A stretch of DNA of 64,000 nucleotides from Pseudomonas oryzae. GTDB lineage: Bacteria > Pseudomonadota > Gammaproteobacteria > Pseudomonadales > Pseudomonadaceae. Location: the NCBI RefSeq assembly GCF_900104805.1, contig NZ_LT629751.1, positions 3,990,501 through 4,054,500 of the forward strand. The letters are read 5' to 3'. Position numbers and translations under genes: made by a program. This document shows, one piece after another, positions 18,587-27,705 of the stretch. Positions within the stretch are counted from its first letter, which is position 1. Every line of letters begins with the position of its first letter. Below the pieces are notes generated by a model. The model did not search any database. It was not told the DNA's origin and saw nothing but the letters and a program-made list of their open reading frames with translations.

Positions 18587-21004
18587 GTGGCCTTGTCGTC
18601 CTCTCCCGCCACCCGTCCGCCCCGCCTGCGCCGCGCGCTGCTCGTGCTGGGTGGCCTGCTGCTGCTCGGCGCCGGCGGGCTGGGCGTCTACCTCTACGGC
18701 AAGCAGCCACAGCGCGACGGCGAGCTGCACCTGGCCGGCCTCGCCGCGCCGGTCGGCGTGCGCTTCGATGCCCAGGGCGTGCCGCACATCCGTGCCGAGC
18801 ACGAGGCCGACCTGTACCGCGCGCTGGGCTACCTGCACGCCCAGGAACGCCTGTTCCAGATGGAGATGCTGCGCCGCCTGGCGCGCGGCGAGCTGGCCGA
18901 GATCCTCGGCGCCGGACTGCTCGACACCGACCGCCTGTTCCGCACCCTGCGCCTGCGCGAACGGGCCGCCGAGCAGGTGGCCCAGGCCGACCGCGCCAGC
19001 CCGGCCTGGCGCGCGCTGCAGGCCTACCTCGACGGCATCAACCAGTACCAGGCCAGCCGGCCGCTGCCGCTGGAGTTCGACCTGCTCGGCATCCGCCCGC
19101 GCCCGTTCAGCGCCGAGGACAGCTTCAGCGTGATCGGCTACATGGCCTACAGCTTCGCCGCCGCCCTGCGCACCGAACCGGTGCTGACCCATATCCGCGA
19201 CCAGCTGGGCGTCGACTACCTGGCGGTGTTCGGCCGTGACCTGCCACCGGCGCGGTCCGCGCCGGCGCTGGCCGGCGCCGACTGGCGCGGCTTGCACGCC
19301 CTCGCCCGGCTCGGCGAGGCGGCGCCGGGGCGCAGCGGCCTCAGCCAGTTCGAGGGCAGCAACGCCTGGGCGATCAGCGGTGCGCATACCGCCAGCGGCA
19401 AGCCGCTGCTGGCCGGCGACCCGCACATCCGCTTCAGCGTGCCGCAGGTGTGGTACAGCGCGCACCTGTCGGCGCCCGGCTTCGAGCTGTACGGCCAGCA
19501 CCACGCGCTGATCCCCTTCGCCCTGCTCGGCCACAACCGCGACTTCGGCTGGTCGCTGACCATGTTCCAGAACGACGACCTCGACCTGATCGCCGAGCGG
19601 GTCAATCCGGCGAACCCCGAGCAGGTCTGGTCGGGCGGACGCTGGGTGGCTCTGCAGAGCCGCACGGAGCGCATCGCGGTGAAGGACGCCGCGCCGGTGG
19701 AGCTGATCCTGCGCCGCTCGCCGCACGGCCCGCTGGTCAACGACGCCCTCGGCGCGCTGGCCGGGCCGACGCCGATCGCCCTGCGCTGGCTGCACCTGGA
19801 GGCCGATAACCCGATCCTCGACGCCTTCTACCGGCTCAACCGCGCCGACAGCCTGGCCGAGGGCCGCGCGGCGGCGGCCGAGATCGCCGCGCCGGGGCTG
19901 AACATCGTCTGGGCCTCGGCCCGCGGTGATATCGCCTGGTGGGCGGCGGGCCGCCTGCTCGAGCGTCCGCCCGGCGTCGATCCGGCCTTCGTCCTCGACG
20001 GCGCCAGCGCCGAGGCGGCGGCGCCGCGCCTGCTGCCGTTCTCCGCCAACCCGCGCGAGGAGAACCCGCCGCGCGGCTACGTGCTGTCGGCCAACCAGCG
20101 TCCGGCCGGCAGCGCGGTGCCCGGCTACTACAACCCGGTGGACCGCTACCGGCGCCTGCGCGAGCGCCTCGACGCCGCCAGCGGACACTGGGACGTGCAC
20201 AACAGCCAGGCGCTGCAGCTGGAGGCGGGCAACGGCTTTCCGCAGCGCATCCTCGCCCCGCTGCTCGGCGAGCTGCGCGCCGCCGCGGCGGCGGACGAGG
20301 AGGTGCTGCTCGCCGAGCTGGCCGCCTGGGACGGCGAGCACCGCATCGGCTCGCGCGCCGCGGTGCTGTTCAACCAGCTGCTCTACCAGCTGGCCCACGA
20401 GGCGATGGCCGACGAGCTGGGCGAGTCGTTCTTCGCCGCGCTGCTCGGCACCCGCGCGGTCAACGACGCCCTGCCGCGGCTCGCCGCCGCCGAGGCCGCG
20501 CCCTGGTGGGACGACCGCGCCACGGCGGCGCGCGAGAGCCGCGCGGCGATAGTGGCGCGCGCCTGGCAGGCCAGCCTGGCGCACCTGCGCGCCACCCTGG
20601 GCGCCGACCCGGCCACCTGGCAGTGGGGCGCGGCGCACACCCTCACCTTCGAGCACCCGCTGGGCAAGGTCGCGCCGCTGGACCGCCTGTTCAACGTCGG
20701 CGCCTTCGCCGCGCCCGGTACCCACGAAGCGCCCAACAACCTGGCGCAGAAGTTCGGCCCGGCGCCCTGGCCGGTCGGCTACGGCCCCTCGGTGCGCCGC
20801 CTGATCGACTTCGCCGCGCCGCAGCAGGCGCTGGCCAGCAGCCCGCTGGGGCAGAGCGGGGTGCCGTTCGACGAGCATTACGCCGACCAGGCCGCTGCCT
20901 ACCTCGCCGGCGACTACCGGCCGATGCTGCTGGACGAGGCGCAGATCGCCGCGCAGGCGCAGGGGGTGCTGTGGCTGCGCCCGCCGGGCGGCGCCGGGCG
21001 ATAA
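18587..21004 (+). CDS. Penicillin-acylase-family Ntn hydrolase (HacB/QuiP/PvdQ-like)
   Basis: An 805-residue precursor with a short cytoplasmic arm, a membrane-spanning or signal segment (residues 17-38) and the alpha/beta subunits of a penicillin amidase. The autocatalytic nucleophile is Ser258 in FEGSNAWAIS; maturation would cut before it. LAGDPHIRFSVPQVWYSAHL follows as in the family. In pseudomonads such enzymes deacylate acyl-homoserine lactones or pyoverdine precursors; the substrate here is not predictable. GTG start at 18587 has CCGGAG nine bases upstream. Confidence 0.88.
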   Translation: MALSSSPATRPPRLRRALLVLGGLLLLGAGGLGVYLYGKQPQRDGELHLAGLAAPVGVRFDAQGVPHIRAEHEADLYRALGYLHAQERLFQMEMLRRLARGELAEILGAGLLDTDRLFRTLRLRERAAEQVAQADRASPAWRALQAYLDGINQYQASRPLPLEFDLLGIRPRPFSAEDSFSVIGYMAYSFAAALRTEPVLTHIRDQLGVDYLAVFGRDLPPARSAPALAGADWRGLHALARLGEAAPGRSGLSQFEGSNAWAISGAHTASGKPLLAGDPHIRFSVPQVWYSAHLSAPGFELYGQHHALIPFALLGHNRDFGWSLTMFQNDDLDLIAERVNPANPEQVWSGGRWVALQSRTERIAVKDAAPVELILRRSPHGPLVNDALGALAGPTPIALRWLHLEADNPILDAFYRLNRADSLAEGRAAAAEIAAPGLNIVWASARGDIAWWAAGRLLERPPGVDPAFVLDGASAEAAAPRLLPFSANPREENPPRGYVLSANQRPAGSAVPGYYNPVDRYRRLRERLDAASGHWDVHNSQALQLEAGNGFPQRILAPLLGELRAAAAADEEVLLAELAAWDGEHRIGSRAAVLFNQLLYQLAHEAMADELGESFFAALLGTRAVNDALPRLAAAEAAPWWDDRATAARESRAAIVARAWQASLAHLRATLGADPATWQWGAAHTLTFEHPLGKVAPLDRLFNVGAFAAPGTHEAPNNLAQKFGPAPWPVGYGPSVRRLIDFAAPQQALASSPLGQSGVPFDEHYADQAAAYLAGDYRPMLLDEAQIAAQAQGVLWLRPPGGAGR

Positions 21005-21035
21005 TGCGATCCTGCCATTCACACCGAGGAGACCC

Positions 21036-21572
21036 GTGACCGCGATGTTCGAGATCAAGCCGATGAACCCGGAGCTGTACCGGCGGCAGACGCGCCGCAG
21101 CACCCTGACCATCATCCTCACCTTCGTGCCGCTGGCCATGCTGCTGTCCGGCCTGCTGGTCCTGCTGTTCGGCACGCCGGGCGGCGACAACTTCCGCTGG
21201 AACCTCGGCGGGGTGGTCGGCGGCCTGCTGCTCACCGTGCTGCTGGTGCGCAAGCTGTACTGGTCGCAGCCCTGGATGGCCGCGGCGGTCTACGGCTGGC
21301 AGCTCAAGCGCAGCCTGATGAGCGTCACCAACGTCATGCACCATGTCGAGAGCGGCGTCGCCGCGGGCCGGCCGGAGGCGCTCAGGCTGCTGCGCTTCTA
21401 CCACCTCGGGCTGACCCAGATGCACCAGCTGGACGGCAACTCCAGCGGCCTCAGCCAGATGGTGCGCGAGATCGACGCGCACCGGGCGCGCATGCAGGCG
21501 CTGGGCATGGACACCGAGCAGACCCGCCTGGATCCGGCCTGGCTGGAGGCGGTCAGGCGCGTCGACGGCTGA
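21036..21572 (+). CDS. DUF3087 membrane protein
   Basis: A 178-residue protein with two adjacent membrane segments (IILTFVPLAMLLSGLLVLLF and LGGVVGGLLLTVLLV) and a helical cytoplasmic C-terminus (LLRFYHLGLTQMHQLDGNS). This matches DUF3087, a family restricted mostly to gammaproteobacteria with no known function. GTG 21036 has GAGGAG upstream. It follows the acylase gene by 31 bases, so the two are probably cotranscribed, and converges on the EAL gene with a 3-base gap. Confidence 0.72.
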   Translation: MTAMFEIKPMNPELYRRQTRRSTLTIILTFVPLAMLLSGLLVLLFGTPGGDNFRWNLGGVVGGLLLTVLLVRKLYWSQPWMAAAVYGWQLKRSLMSVTNVMHHVESGVAAGRPEALRLLRFYHLGLTQMHQLDGNSSGLSQMVREIDAHRARMQALGMDTEQTRLDPAWLEAVRRVDG

Positions 21573-21575
21573 GGT

Positions 21576-24245
21576 TCAGGACGACACGGCCAGGCGCCGC
21601 CACGGTGCCTGCGTGCGCCACTGTTCGAGCCAGGTGGGCAGCTGCTCCGCCGCCATCGGCCGGGCGATGCCGTAGCCCTGGACGAGGCGGCAGCCGAGGC
21701 GCTGCAGGGCCTCGCCGTGCTCGAGGGTTTCCACGCCCTCGGCGATCACCCGGCGGTTGAAGGCGGAGGCCAGACGGATCACGCCGTCGACGATGGCGCG
21801 ATCGTCGGGGTCGACCAGCATGTCGCGCACGAAGCTCTGGTCGATCTTCAGGGTGTCGACCGGCAGCTTGCGCAGGTAGGTGAGCGAGGAGTAGCCGGTG
21901 CCGAAGTCGTCGAGGGCGAAACGCACGCCCAGGCGGCCGCAGCGCTGCATTACCGCGATGGCCTGCGGCATGTCGGCGATCGCCGCGGTTTCCAGGATTT
22001 CCAGCTCCAGGCACTGGCGCGGCACCGCCGGGTAGCGCGCCAGCAGGCTGTCCAGGCGCTCGACGAAGTCGCCGTGCATCAGGTGCTGGGCGCTGATGTT
22101 GACGCTCATGTCGAGCTGCAGGCCGCTCTCCAGCCAGTGGTCGAGCTGCGCCAGCGCGTTGTCGAGCACCCATTCGCCGAGGGCGCGCTCCAGCTGCTCG
22201 ACGCTGGCGACGTAGGGCAGGAACTCGCCCGGCGCGACCAGTCCGCGCCCCGGATCCTGCCAGCGCACCAGCGCCTCCACGCCGAGCACCCGGCCGTCGG
22301 CGAGGTCGACCTTGGGCTGGTAGTGGAGGACGAACTCGTCGCTCTCCAGGGCCAGGCGCAACTGCTCCAGGTACAGGCGGTGGCCCTGCGCCTTGCGGTG
22401 GCTGTCCGGGTCGAACAGGTGATAGCAGTTCTTGCCCGCCTCCTTGGCCATGAACATCGCCTGGTCGGCGTGGCGCAGCAGGGTGTCGCCGTCGACGTTG
22501 TCGTCGGGATACAGGCTGACGCCGATGCTCGCCGAGGTGCGCATCGGCCTGCCGGCGACCTTGACCGGCGTGGCGATGGCGGCCAGCACGCGGCTGAGGA
22601 TGTTGGCGCAGTCCTCCGGCGAGTCGATGTCGGCCAGCAGCAGGGCGAACTCGTCACCGCTCAGGCGCGCCAGGGTGTCCTCGGCGCGCAGCACGTGGCG
22701 GAGGTTGCCGGCCACCGCCTTGAGCAGCGCGTCGCCGCCGGCATGACCGTACTGCTCGTTGATCTGGCGGAAGCCGTCGAGGTCGAGCATGCACACCGCC
22801 AGCGACTTGCCCGAGCGTGCCGAGCGGGCGATGGCCTGCTCCAGACGGTCGGCCAGCAGGCGGCGGTTCGGCGTGCCGGTCAGCGGGTCGTAGTTGGCCA
22901 CCCGGTCCAGCTCGGCCTGGTGGTTCTTCAGCTGGCTGATGTCGGAGAACAGGCCGACGTACTGCTGCACGGTGCCGTCGGCGTCGCGCACCGCGGACAG
23001 CGACAGCAGCTGGGCGTAGCGCTCGCCGCCCTTGCGCCGGCTCCACACCTCGCCGCTCCAGAAGCCGCGCTCCTGCAGCGCCTGCCAGGGCGCGTCGGCG
23101 GGCTCCGAGTCGCCGGAGCCGGCGGCGTCCAGCCAGCGCGGCGGCCTGCCGAGCGCCTCGTCGGCGCTGTAGCCGGTGATGCGCACGAACGCCGGGTTGA
23201 CCCGCACGATGCGTCGCGCGCGGTCGAGGATCATGATGCCCTCGTAGCTCGACTCGAACACCGCCGCGGCCTCCTGCTGGGCCAGCTCGGTCTGCTTGCG
23301 CGCGGTGATGTCGCGGGCGATGCCGAACAGGCCGCTGACCGCGCCGTTCTCGTCGAGCAGCGGTCCCTTGCTGACCGAGAACACCAGTCGGCGGCCCGCG
23401 GCGGTCGCCACGTGCTCGTCGAAGGTGCGGGTGTGCCCGCCGGCGATCACCTCGTGGTCGTTGCGGGCGATCAGCGCGCTGGCCTCGGGGCTGAACAGCT
23501 GTGCGTCGCTGCTGCCGATCAGCGTGTCGAGCGGGCGGCCGACGAAGTCCGCGGTGGCCTGGTTGGCGAGCAGGTAGCGGCCCTCGCGGTCCTTGACGAA
23601 CAGGGCGTCGGAGGTGCCCGCGACCAGCGAGTCGAGCAGGCGGCGGTGGAAGCCCAGGCCCTCGCGGACACGCTTGAGCTGCTCGATGATCAGGCTGAGG
23701 GCGAGCCCGGTCAGCACGAAGCAGAACAGCTGGAAGCGCTCCACCCGCGAGGCGATCTCCAGGCTGCCGCTCGGCTCCAGGGCGAAGAGGCCGAGGCCCA
23801 GGGTGGCCAGCAGGGTGGCCAGCAGGCCCGGCAGCAGGCCGCCGAGCAGAGCGCTGAGGGTGACCGGCAGGACGAACAGGATCATCACCGGCCGCCCATC
23901 GATCACCCCGGCGAAGGTCTGCCGCACGCCGAGCACCACCAGGGTGATGGCCACGGCGAACAGCCAGGGCAGCCAGCCGTGCCGGCGCGGCGGCCCGGCA
24001 CCCACCGCCATGCGTTCGAGCAGCGAGCCCGTGCGTGCGTCGGGCACGGCGCGCAGGGCGAAGAAGAGCAGGGCGGAGGTGGCCAGCACGAACAGCGCGC
24101 CCTTCCAGGTCGAGGCGCGCAGCAGGGTGTCCTTGTCGGCGAACAGCTCCAGCAGGCGGTCGGAAAGCAGGATCCACGCCGAACCGAGCAGCAGGTAGGT
24201 GACCGTCACGAGGCGAATGAACTTCGTGCGCGACATCTTGGTCAT
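21576..24245 (-). CDS. Membrane-bound PAS-GGDEF-EAL cyclic-di-GMP signalling protein
   Basis: 889 residues. The N-terminal half has two groups of membrane segments, the second (ILFVLPVTLSALLGGLLPGL and on) resembling the DUF4118/KdpD-like four-helix sensor. Two PAS domains follow (about 205-320 and 325-450), the first ending FGIARDITARKQ. The GGDEF domain has SGDEF near 527-531, an altered but often tolerated signature. The EAL domain has VEALVRW near 655 and DDFGTGYSSLTYL, the residues needed for phosphodiesterase activity. I expect c-di-GMP hydrolysis to dominate. Confidence 0.9.
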   Translation of the reverse strand: MTKMSRTKFIRLVTVTYLLLGSAWILLSDRLLELFADKDTLLRASTWKGALFVLATSALLFFALRAVPDARTGSLLERMAVGAGPPRRHGWLPWLFAVAITLVVLGVRQTFAGVIDGRPVMILFVLPVTLSALLGGLLPGLLATLLATLGLGLFALEPSGSLEIASRVERFQLFCFVLTGLALSLIIEQLKRVREGLGFHRRLLDSLVAGTSDALFVKDREGRYLLANQATADFVGRPLDTLIGSSDAQLFSPEASALIARNDHEVIAGGHTRTFDEHVATAAGRRLVFSVSKGPLLDENGAVSGLFGIARDITARKQTELAQQEAAAVFESSYEGIMILDRARRIVRVNPAFVRITGYSADEALGRPPRWLDAAGSGDSEPADAPWQALQERGFWSGEVWSRRKGGERYAQLLSLSAVRDADGTVQQYVGLFSDISQLKNHQAELDRVANYDPLTGTPNRRLLADRLEQAIARSARSGKSLAVCMLDLDGFRQINEQYGHAGGDALLKAVAGNLRHVLRAEDTLARLSGDEFALLLADIDSPEDCANILSRVLAAIATPVKVAGRPMRTSASIGVSLYPDDNVDGDTLLRHADQAMFMAKEAGKNCYHLFDPDSHRKAQGHRLYLEQLRLALESDEFVLHYQPKVDLADGRVLGVEALVRWQDPGRGLVAPGEFLPYVASVEQLERALGEWVLDNALAQLDHWLESGLQLDMSVNISAQHLMHGDFVERLDSLLARYPAVPRQCLELEILETAAIADMPQAIAVMQRCGRLGVRFALDDFGTGYSSLTYLRKLPVDTLKIDQSFVRDMLVDPDDRAIVDGVIRLASAFNRRVIAEGVETLEHGEALQRLGCRLVQGYGIARPMAAEQLPTWLEQWRTQAPWRRLAVSS

Positions 24246-24335
24246 CTGCTGCTCCCACCCTGTTGTCCGGCGATGGTGCCACAGCGCCGGTGTCCCTCCA
24301 ATCGCCCGAACGAACGAGATGCCGCCCCCGTCCGC

Positions 24336-24932
24336 CTACTGCATGCGCACCGCCAGCCGGGCCACGTGCTCGCCCTGGAAACGCGCCAGGGTCAGCTCCT
24401 TGGCGCTCGGCTGGCGCGAGCCGTCGCCGCCGGCGATGGTCGCCGCGCCGTAGGGCGAACCGCCGCGCAGCTCGCTGGTGTCGGTCAGCTCCGCGGCGCT
24501 GTAGGGCAGGCCGACGATCAGCATGCCGTGGTGGGCCAGGGTGTGCCAGAACGAGGTGATGGTGGTTTCCCCGCCGCCACCGGTGCCGGTGGAGGTGAAC
24601 ACGCTGGCCAGCTTGCCGATCAGCGCGCCCTTGACCCACAGCCCGCCGGTCTGGTCGAGGAAGTTGCGCATCTGCGCGGTCATGTTGCCGAAGCGGGTCG
24701 GCGTGCCGAACAGGATGGCGTCGTAGTCGGCCAGCTCCTGCGGGCTGGCCACCGCTGCCCGCTGGTCGAGCTTGGCGCCGGCCTTGCGCGCGATGTCCTC
24801 GGGCATGGTTTCCGGCACCCGCTTGAGGGTCACCTCGACCCCCGCCACACTGGCGGCGCCGGCCGCCACCGCCTCGGCCATCTGCTCGATATGTCCGTAC
24901 ATCGAGTAGTACAGCACCAGAACCTTTTTCAT
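24336..24932 (-). CDS. wrbA: NAD(P)H:quinone oxidoreductase WrbA
   Basis: A 198-residue flavodoxin-fold protein, FMN-dependent, reducing quinones by two electrons. [19 protein letters not shown] is the FMN phosphate loop, [20 protein letters not shown] and [20 protein letters not shown] are WrbA signatures. GGAG lies upstream of the ATG at 24932. It is divergent from the SpmAB-like gene. Confidence 0.93.
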   Translation of the reverse strand: MKKVLVLYYSMYGHIEQMAEAVAAGAASVAGVEVTLKRVPETMPEDIARKAGAKLDQRAAVASPQELADYDAILFGTPTRFGNMTAQMRNFLDQTGGLWVKGALIGKLASVFTSTGTGGGGETTITSFWHTLAHHGMLIVGLPYSAAELTDTSELRGGSPYGAATIAGGDGSRQPSAKELTLARFQGEHVARLAVRMQ

Positions 24933-25054
24933 CGGCGTGACTCCAGTGGAAGGGGATGCCCGTTCAGCCTAGCAGCCGTGGCCGTGTCTGCCCGGATGAC
25001 CGGGGGCGCTGCTGGCCGCTATCATCCGCCGCCTGCTTGCAAGGGAGATTCACG

Positions 25055-26284
25055 ATGCTCAACGGCCTGTGGCTGGGATTCTTCGTCGTCGCGGCCATCG
25101 CCGCCGGCGGCCGCTGGCTGCTCGGCGACGACCCCGGCGTGTTCGCCGCCATGGTCGAGAGCCTGTTCGCCATGGCCAAGCTGTCGGTCGAGGTGATGAT
25201 CGTGCTGTTCGGCACCCTGACCCTGTGGCTAGGCTTCCTGCGCATCGCCGAGCGCGCCGGGCTGGTCGAGCGCCTCGCCGTGCTGCTGGCGCCGCTGTTC
25301 CGCCGGCTGATGCCCGAGGTGCCCAGCGGCCACCCGGCGCTGGGGCTGATCACCCTCAACTTCACCGCCAACGCCCTCGGCCTCGACAACGCGGCGACGC
25401 CGATCGGCCTCAAGGCCATGCGCGCGCTGCAGGATCTCAACCCCAGCCAGACCTCGGCGAGCAACGCGCAGATCCTGTTCCTGGTGCTCAACGCCTCGTC
25501 GCTGACCCTGCTGCCGGTGTCGATCTTCATGTACCGGGTGCAGCAGGGCGCCGCGGACCCGACCCTGGTGTTCCTGCCGATCCTCTTGGCCACCAGCGCC
25601 TCGACCCTCGCCGGCCTGCTGGCGGTGGCCTTCATGCAGCGCCTGCGTCTGCACGACCCGGTGGTGCTGGCCTGGCTGGGCACCGGCGCGCTAGCCCTCG
25701 GCGCGTTCATGGCCTTCCTCGCCGGGCTGTCGGCCACCGCGCTGGCGGCGCTGTCCTCGCTCTTGGGCAACCTCACCCTGTTCGGCCTGATCCTCGCCTT
25801 CCTGCTGTTCGGCGCGCTGAAGCGGGTGCCGGTGTACGAGGCGTTCGTCGAAGGAGCCAAGGAAGGCTTCGAGGTGGCCAGGAACCTGTTGCCCTACCTG
25901 GTCGCCATGCTCTGCGCGGTGGGCGTGCTGCGCGCCTCCGGGGCGCTGGAGTTCGGCCTCGACGGCATTCGCTGGCTGATCGAGGCGTTCGGCTGGGACA
26001 CCCGCTTCGTCGACGCGTTGCCCACCGCGCTGGTCAAGCCGTTCTCCGGCAGCGCGGCGCGCGCCATGCTGATCGAGACCATGCAGAGCCACGGCGTCGA
26101 CAGCTTCCCGGCGCTGGTCGCCGCGACCATGCAGGGCAGCACCGAGACCACCTTCTACGTGCTCGCCGTGTACTTCGGCGCGGTCGGCATCCAGCGCGCC
26201 CGCCACGCGGTGGGCTGCGCGCTGCTCGCCGACCTGGCCGGGGTGCTGGCGGCGATCGGCGTGTGCTACTGGTTCTTCGGCTGA
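25055..26284 (+). CDS. SpmA-SpmB fusion (nucleoside-recognition/Gate-domain membrane protein)
   Basis: A 409-residue polytopic protein in which two Gate domains, separate in Bacillus as spore maturation proteins SpmA and SpmB, are joined. The first half ends around LRLHDP; motifs NFTANALGLDNAATPIGLKA (SpmA-type) and KPFSGSAARAMLIETMQ with TMQGSTETTFYVLAVYFG (SpmB-type) are clear. In non-sporulating bacteria the function is unknown; transport of a small solute is a reasonable guess. GGGAG precedes the ATG at 25055. Confidence 0.87.
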   Translation: MLNGLWLGFFVVAAIAAGGRWLLGDDPGVFAAMVESLFAMAKLSVEVMIVLFGTLTLWLGFLRIAERAGLVERLAVLLAPLFRRLMPEVPSGHPALGLITLNFTANALGLDNAATPIGLKAMRALQDLNPSQTSASNAQILFLVLNASSLTLLPVSIFMYRVQQGAADPTLVFLPILLATSASTLAGLLAVAFMQRLRLHDPVVLAWLGTGALALGAFMAFLAGLSATALAALSSLLGNLTLFGLILAFLLFGALKRVPVYEAFVEGAKEGFEVARNLLPYLVAMLCAVGVLRASGALEFGLDGIRWLIEAFGWDTRFVDALPTALVKPFSGSAARAMLIETMQSHGVDSFPALVAATMQGSTETTFYVLAVYFGAVGIQRARHAVGCALLADLAGVLAAIGVCYWFFG

Positions 26285-26349
26285 CGCGCGCTGGCCGGCG
26301 CTTCGGCAGGGCACGCGCATGAATGGCTGCCGAGCCGGCCGGTTCCGCC

Positions 26350-26406
26350 GTAGGGGCGAATTCATTCGCCAAGACACCCCGCCAAGGCGAATGAATTCGC
26401 CCCTAC
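26350..26406. repeat. REP element: perfect 21-bp inverted repeat
   Basis: Arms at 26350-26370 (beginning GTAGGGGCGAATTCATTCGC) and 26386-26406 are exact reverse complements around a 15-base loop. The GTAGGGGCGAATTCATTCGC motif is a REP sequence I recognise from other Pseudomonas genomes. It sits between the SpmAB-like gene and the AraC regulator. Confidence 0.9.
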
Positions 26407-26506
26407 GGGCCGGGGAAATCGGCTTCATGCGATGGCCCCGGGCGACTTGGCACCTTTCGGGCTGCGTGCTAGAGATGGCAGGCACGTTTGCAGGAGTTCG
26501 CCGCCC

Positions 26507-27523
26507 ATGACGCCCCCCGCCGCTTCCCCGTTGCTTGCCGAGCTGGACAGCCTGAGCCAGCGCGCCGCGCAGCTGCGCGAGCAGGCGCAGTGGCGGCTGA
26601 GCACCCGCGATCCGGCGCAGGCCTCGAGCGGCCTGCACGAGAGCTACAGCCCGCACCGCATGCAGCTGCACGGCGACCCGGCGGCCTTCGAGATGCGCCT
26701 GGCGCGCCAGCCGCTGGGCAGCCTGGAGCTGAGCTGCCTGTCGTTCGGCACCGAGGTCGAGCTGGAGCAGGCCTGGACTACCGACTTCGTGCTGGTCACC
26801 ACCCAGCTGTGCGGCCACTCGCGGATCCGCACCCGCGGCGACGAGGTGGGCGGCGCCGCCGGGCTGATCGTCGTCGACTCGCCGGAGAGGCCGGTCACCA
26901 AGCGCTTCAGCCCGGACAGTTGGCGGCTCAACCTGCGCATCGAACGCCAGGCCATGGAGCGCCTGTTCGAACGGCTCTACGAGCGTCCGCTGCGCGGGCC
27001 GATGCAGTTCCACCCCGCCATTGCCCAGGACAGCGCCCTGCACGAGCGCTGGCTGGCGCTGCTGCGCCTGGTGTCCAGTCAACTGGGCATGCCCTCGGCG
27101 CCGGCCCTGCTCGGCCCGCTGGAGGAGATGGCGATGCTCCTGCTGCTCACCGAGCTGCCGCACAACCAGGCCGCTGGGGCCGTCGCACCACCCCTGCCGG
27201 CGCCGCGCCATGTGCGCCGCGCCGAGGAGTTCATGCGCGCCCATCTCGGCGAGCCGCTGACCCTCGCGGCCATCGCCGCGGCCAGTGGCACCAGCATCCG
27301 CAGCCTGACCGCCGGCTTTCGCCAGTTCCGCCAGACCACCCCGATGCGCTGGCTGCACGAGCAGCGCCTGCAGGCGGCGCGCGACCAGCTGCAGCAGGCC
27401 GCGAGCGACGCCAGCGTGTCGAGCATCGCCCTGCACTGCGGTTTCGGCCATCTCGGGCGTTTCGCCGGCGACTACCTGCGCCGCTTCGGCGAGGCGCCCT
27501 CGGCGACCCTGCGCCGTCGCTGA
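26507..27523 (+). CDS. AraC-family transcriptional regulator
   Basis: A 338-residue regulator with an N-terminal AraC-binding-like beta domain (residues 60-190) and a C-terminal pair of helix-turn-helix motifs (EPLTLAAIAAASGTSIRSL and SSIALHCGFGHLGRFAGDYL). FRQTTPMRWLHEQRLQAARD is the linker typical of the family. CAGGAG lies 11 bases upstream of the ATG at 26507. It precedes, on the same strand, the TRAP-aldolase-reductase genes and is their likely regulator, inferred from position only. Confidence 0.88.
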   Translation: MTPPAASPLLAELDSLSQRAAQLREQAQWRLSTRDPAQASSGLHESYSPHRMQLHGDPAAFEMRLARQPLGSLELSCLSFGTEVELEQAWTTDFVLVTTQLCGHSRIRTRGDEVGGAAGLIVVDSPERPVTKRFSPDSWRLNLRIERQAMERLFERLYERPLRGPMQFHPAIAQDSALHERWLALLRLVSSQLGMPSAPALLGPLEEMAMLLLLTELPHNQAAGAVAPPLPAPRHVRRAEEFMRAHLGEPLTLAAIAAASGTSIRSLTAGFRQFRQTTPMRWLHEQRLQAARDQLQQAASDASVSSIALHCGFGHLGRFAGDYLRRFGEAPSATLRRR

Positions 27524-27705
27524 GCCGTCCTCCCCGCTCTGCCTTTTAGCCTGGCTGGCGCGCGGCCGGGCGATTCCCGCCCGATGCGGACAGCCCTGGC
27601 CGGATGTGGATAGGCGCCGCTGGCCCCGCTGACTAAGGTTGACCTGCCTGACGTCCACGCTCCCCAGCGTGCCACCGACAAGAACAATAAATTTCCGAGG
27701 TTCCC

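Noticed and set aside
18587-21004. Beta-lactam resistance determinant
   Set aside because: The penicillin-acylase family name is historical; in pseudomonads the close members act on acyl-homoserine lactones or siderophore precursors, and there is no evidence for resistance.
21717-25196. A plus-strand open frame of over 1150 codons
   Set aside because: Antisense of the GGDEF/EAL and wrbA genes; low-complexity composition and no signatures.
25055-26284. Sporulation gene
   Set aside because: Only the domain name suggests this; the surrounding genes are those of a non-sporulating gammaproteobacterium.
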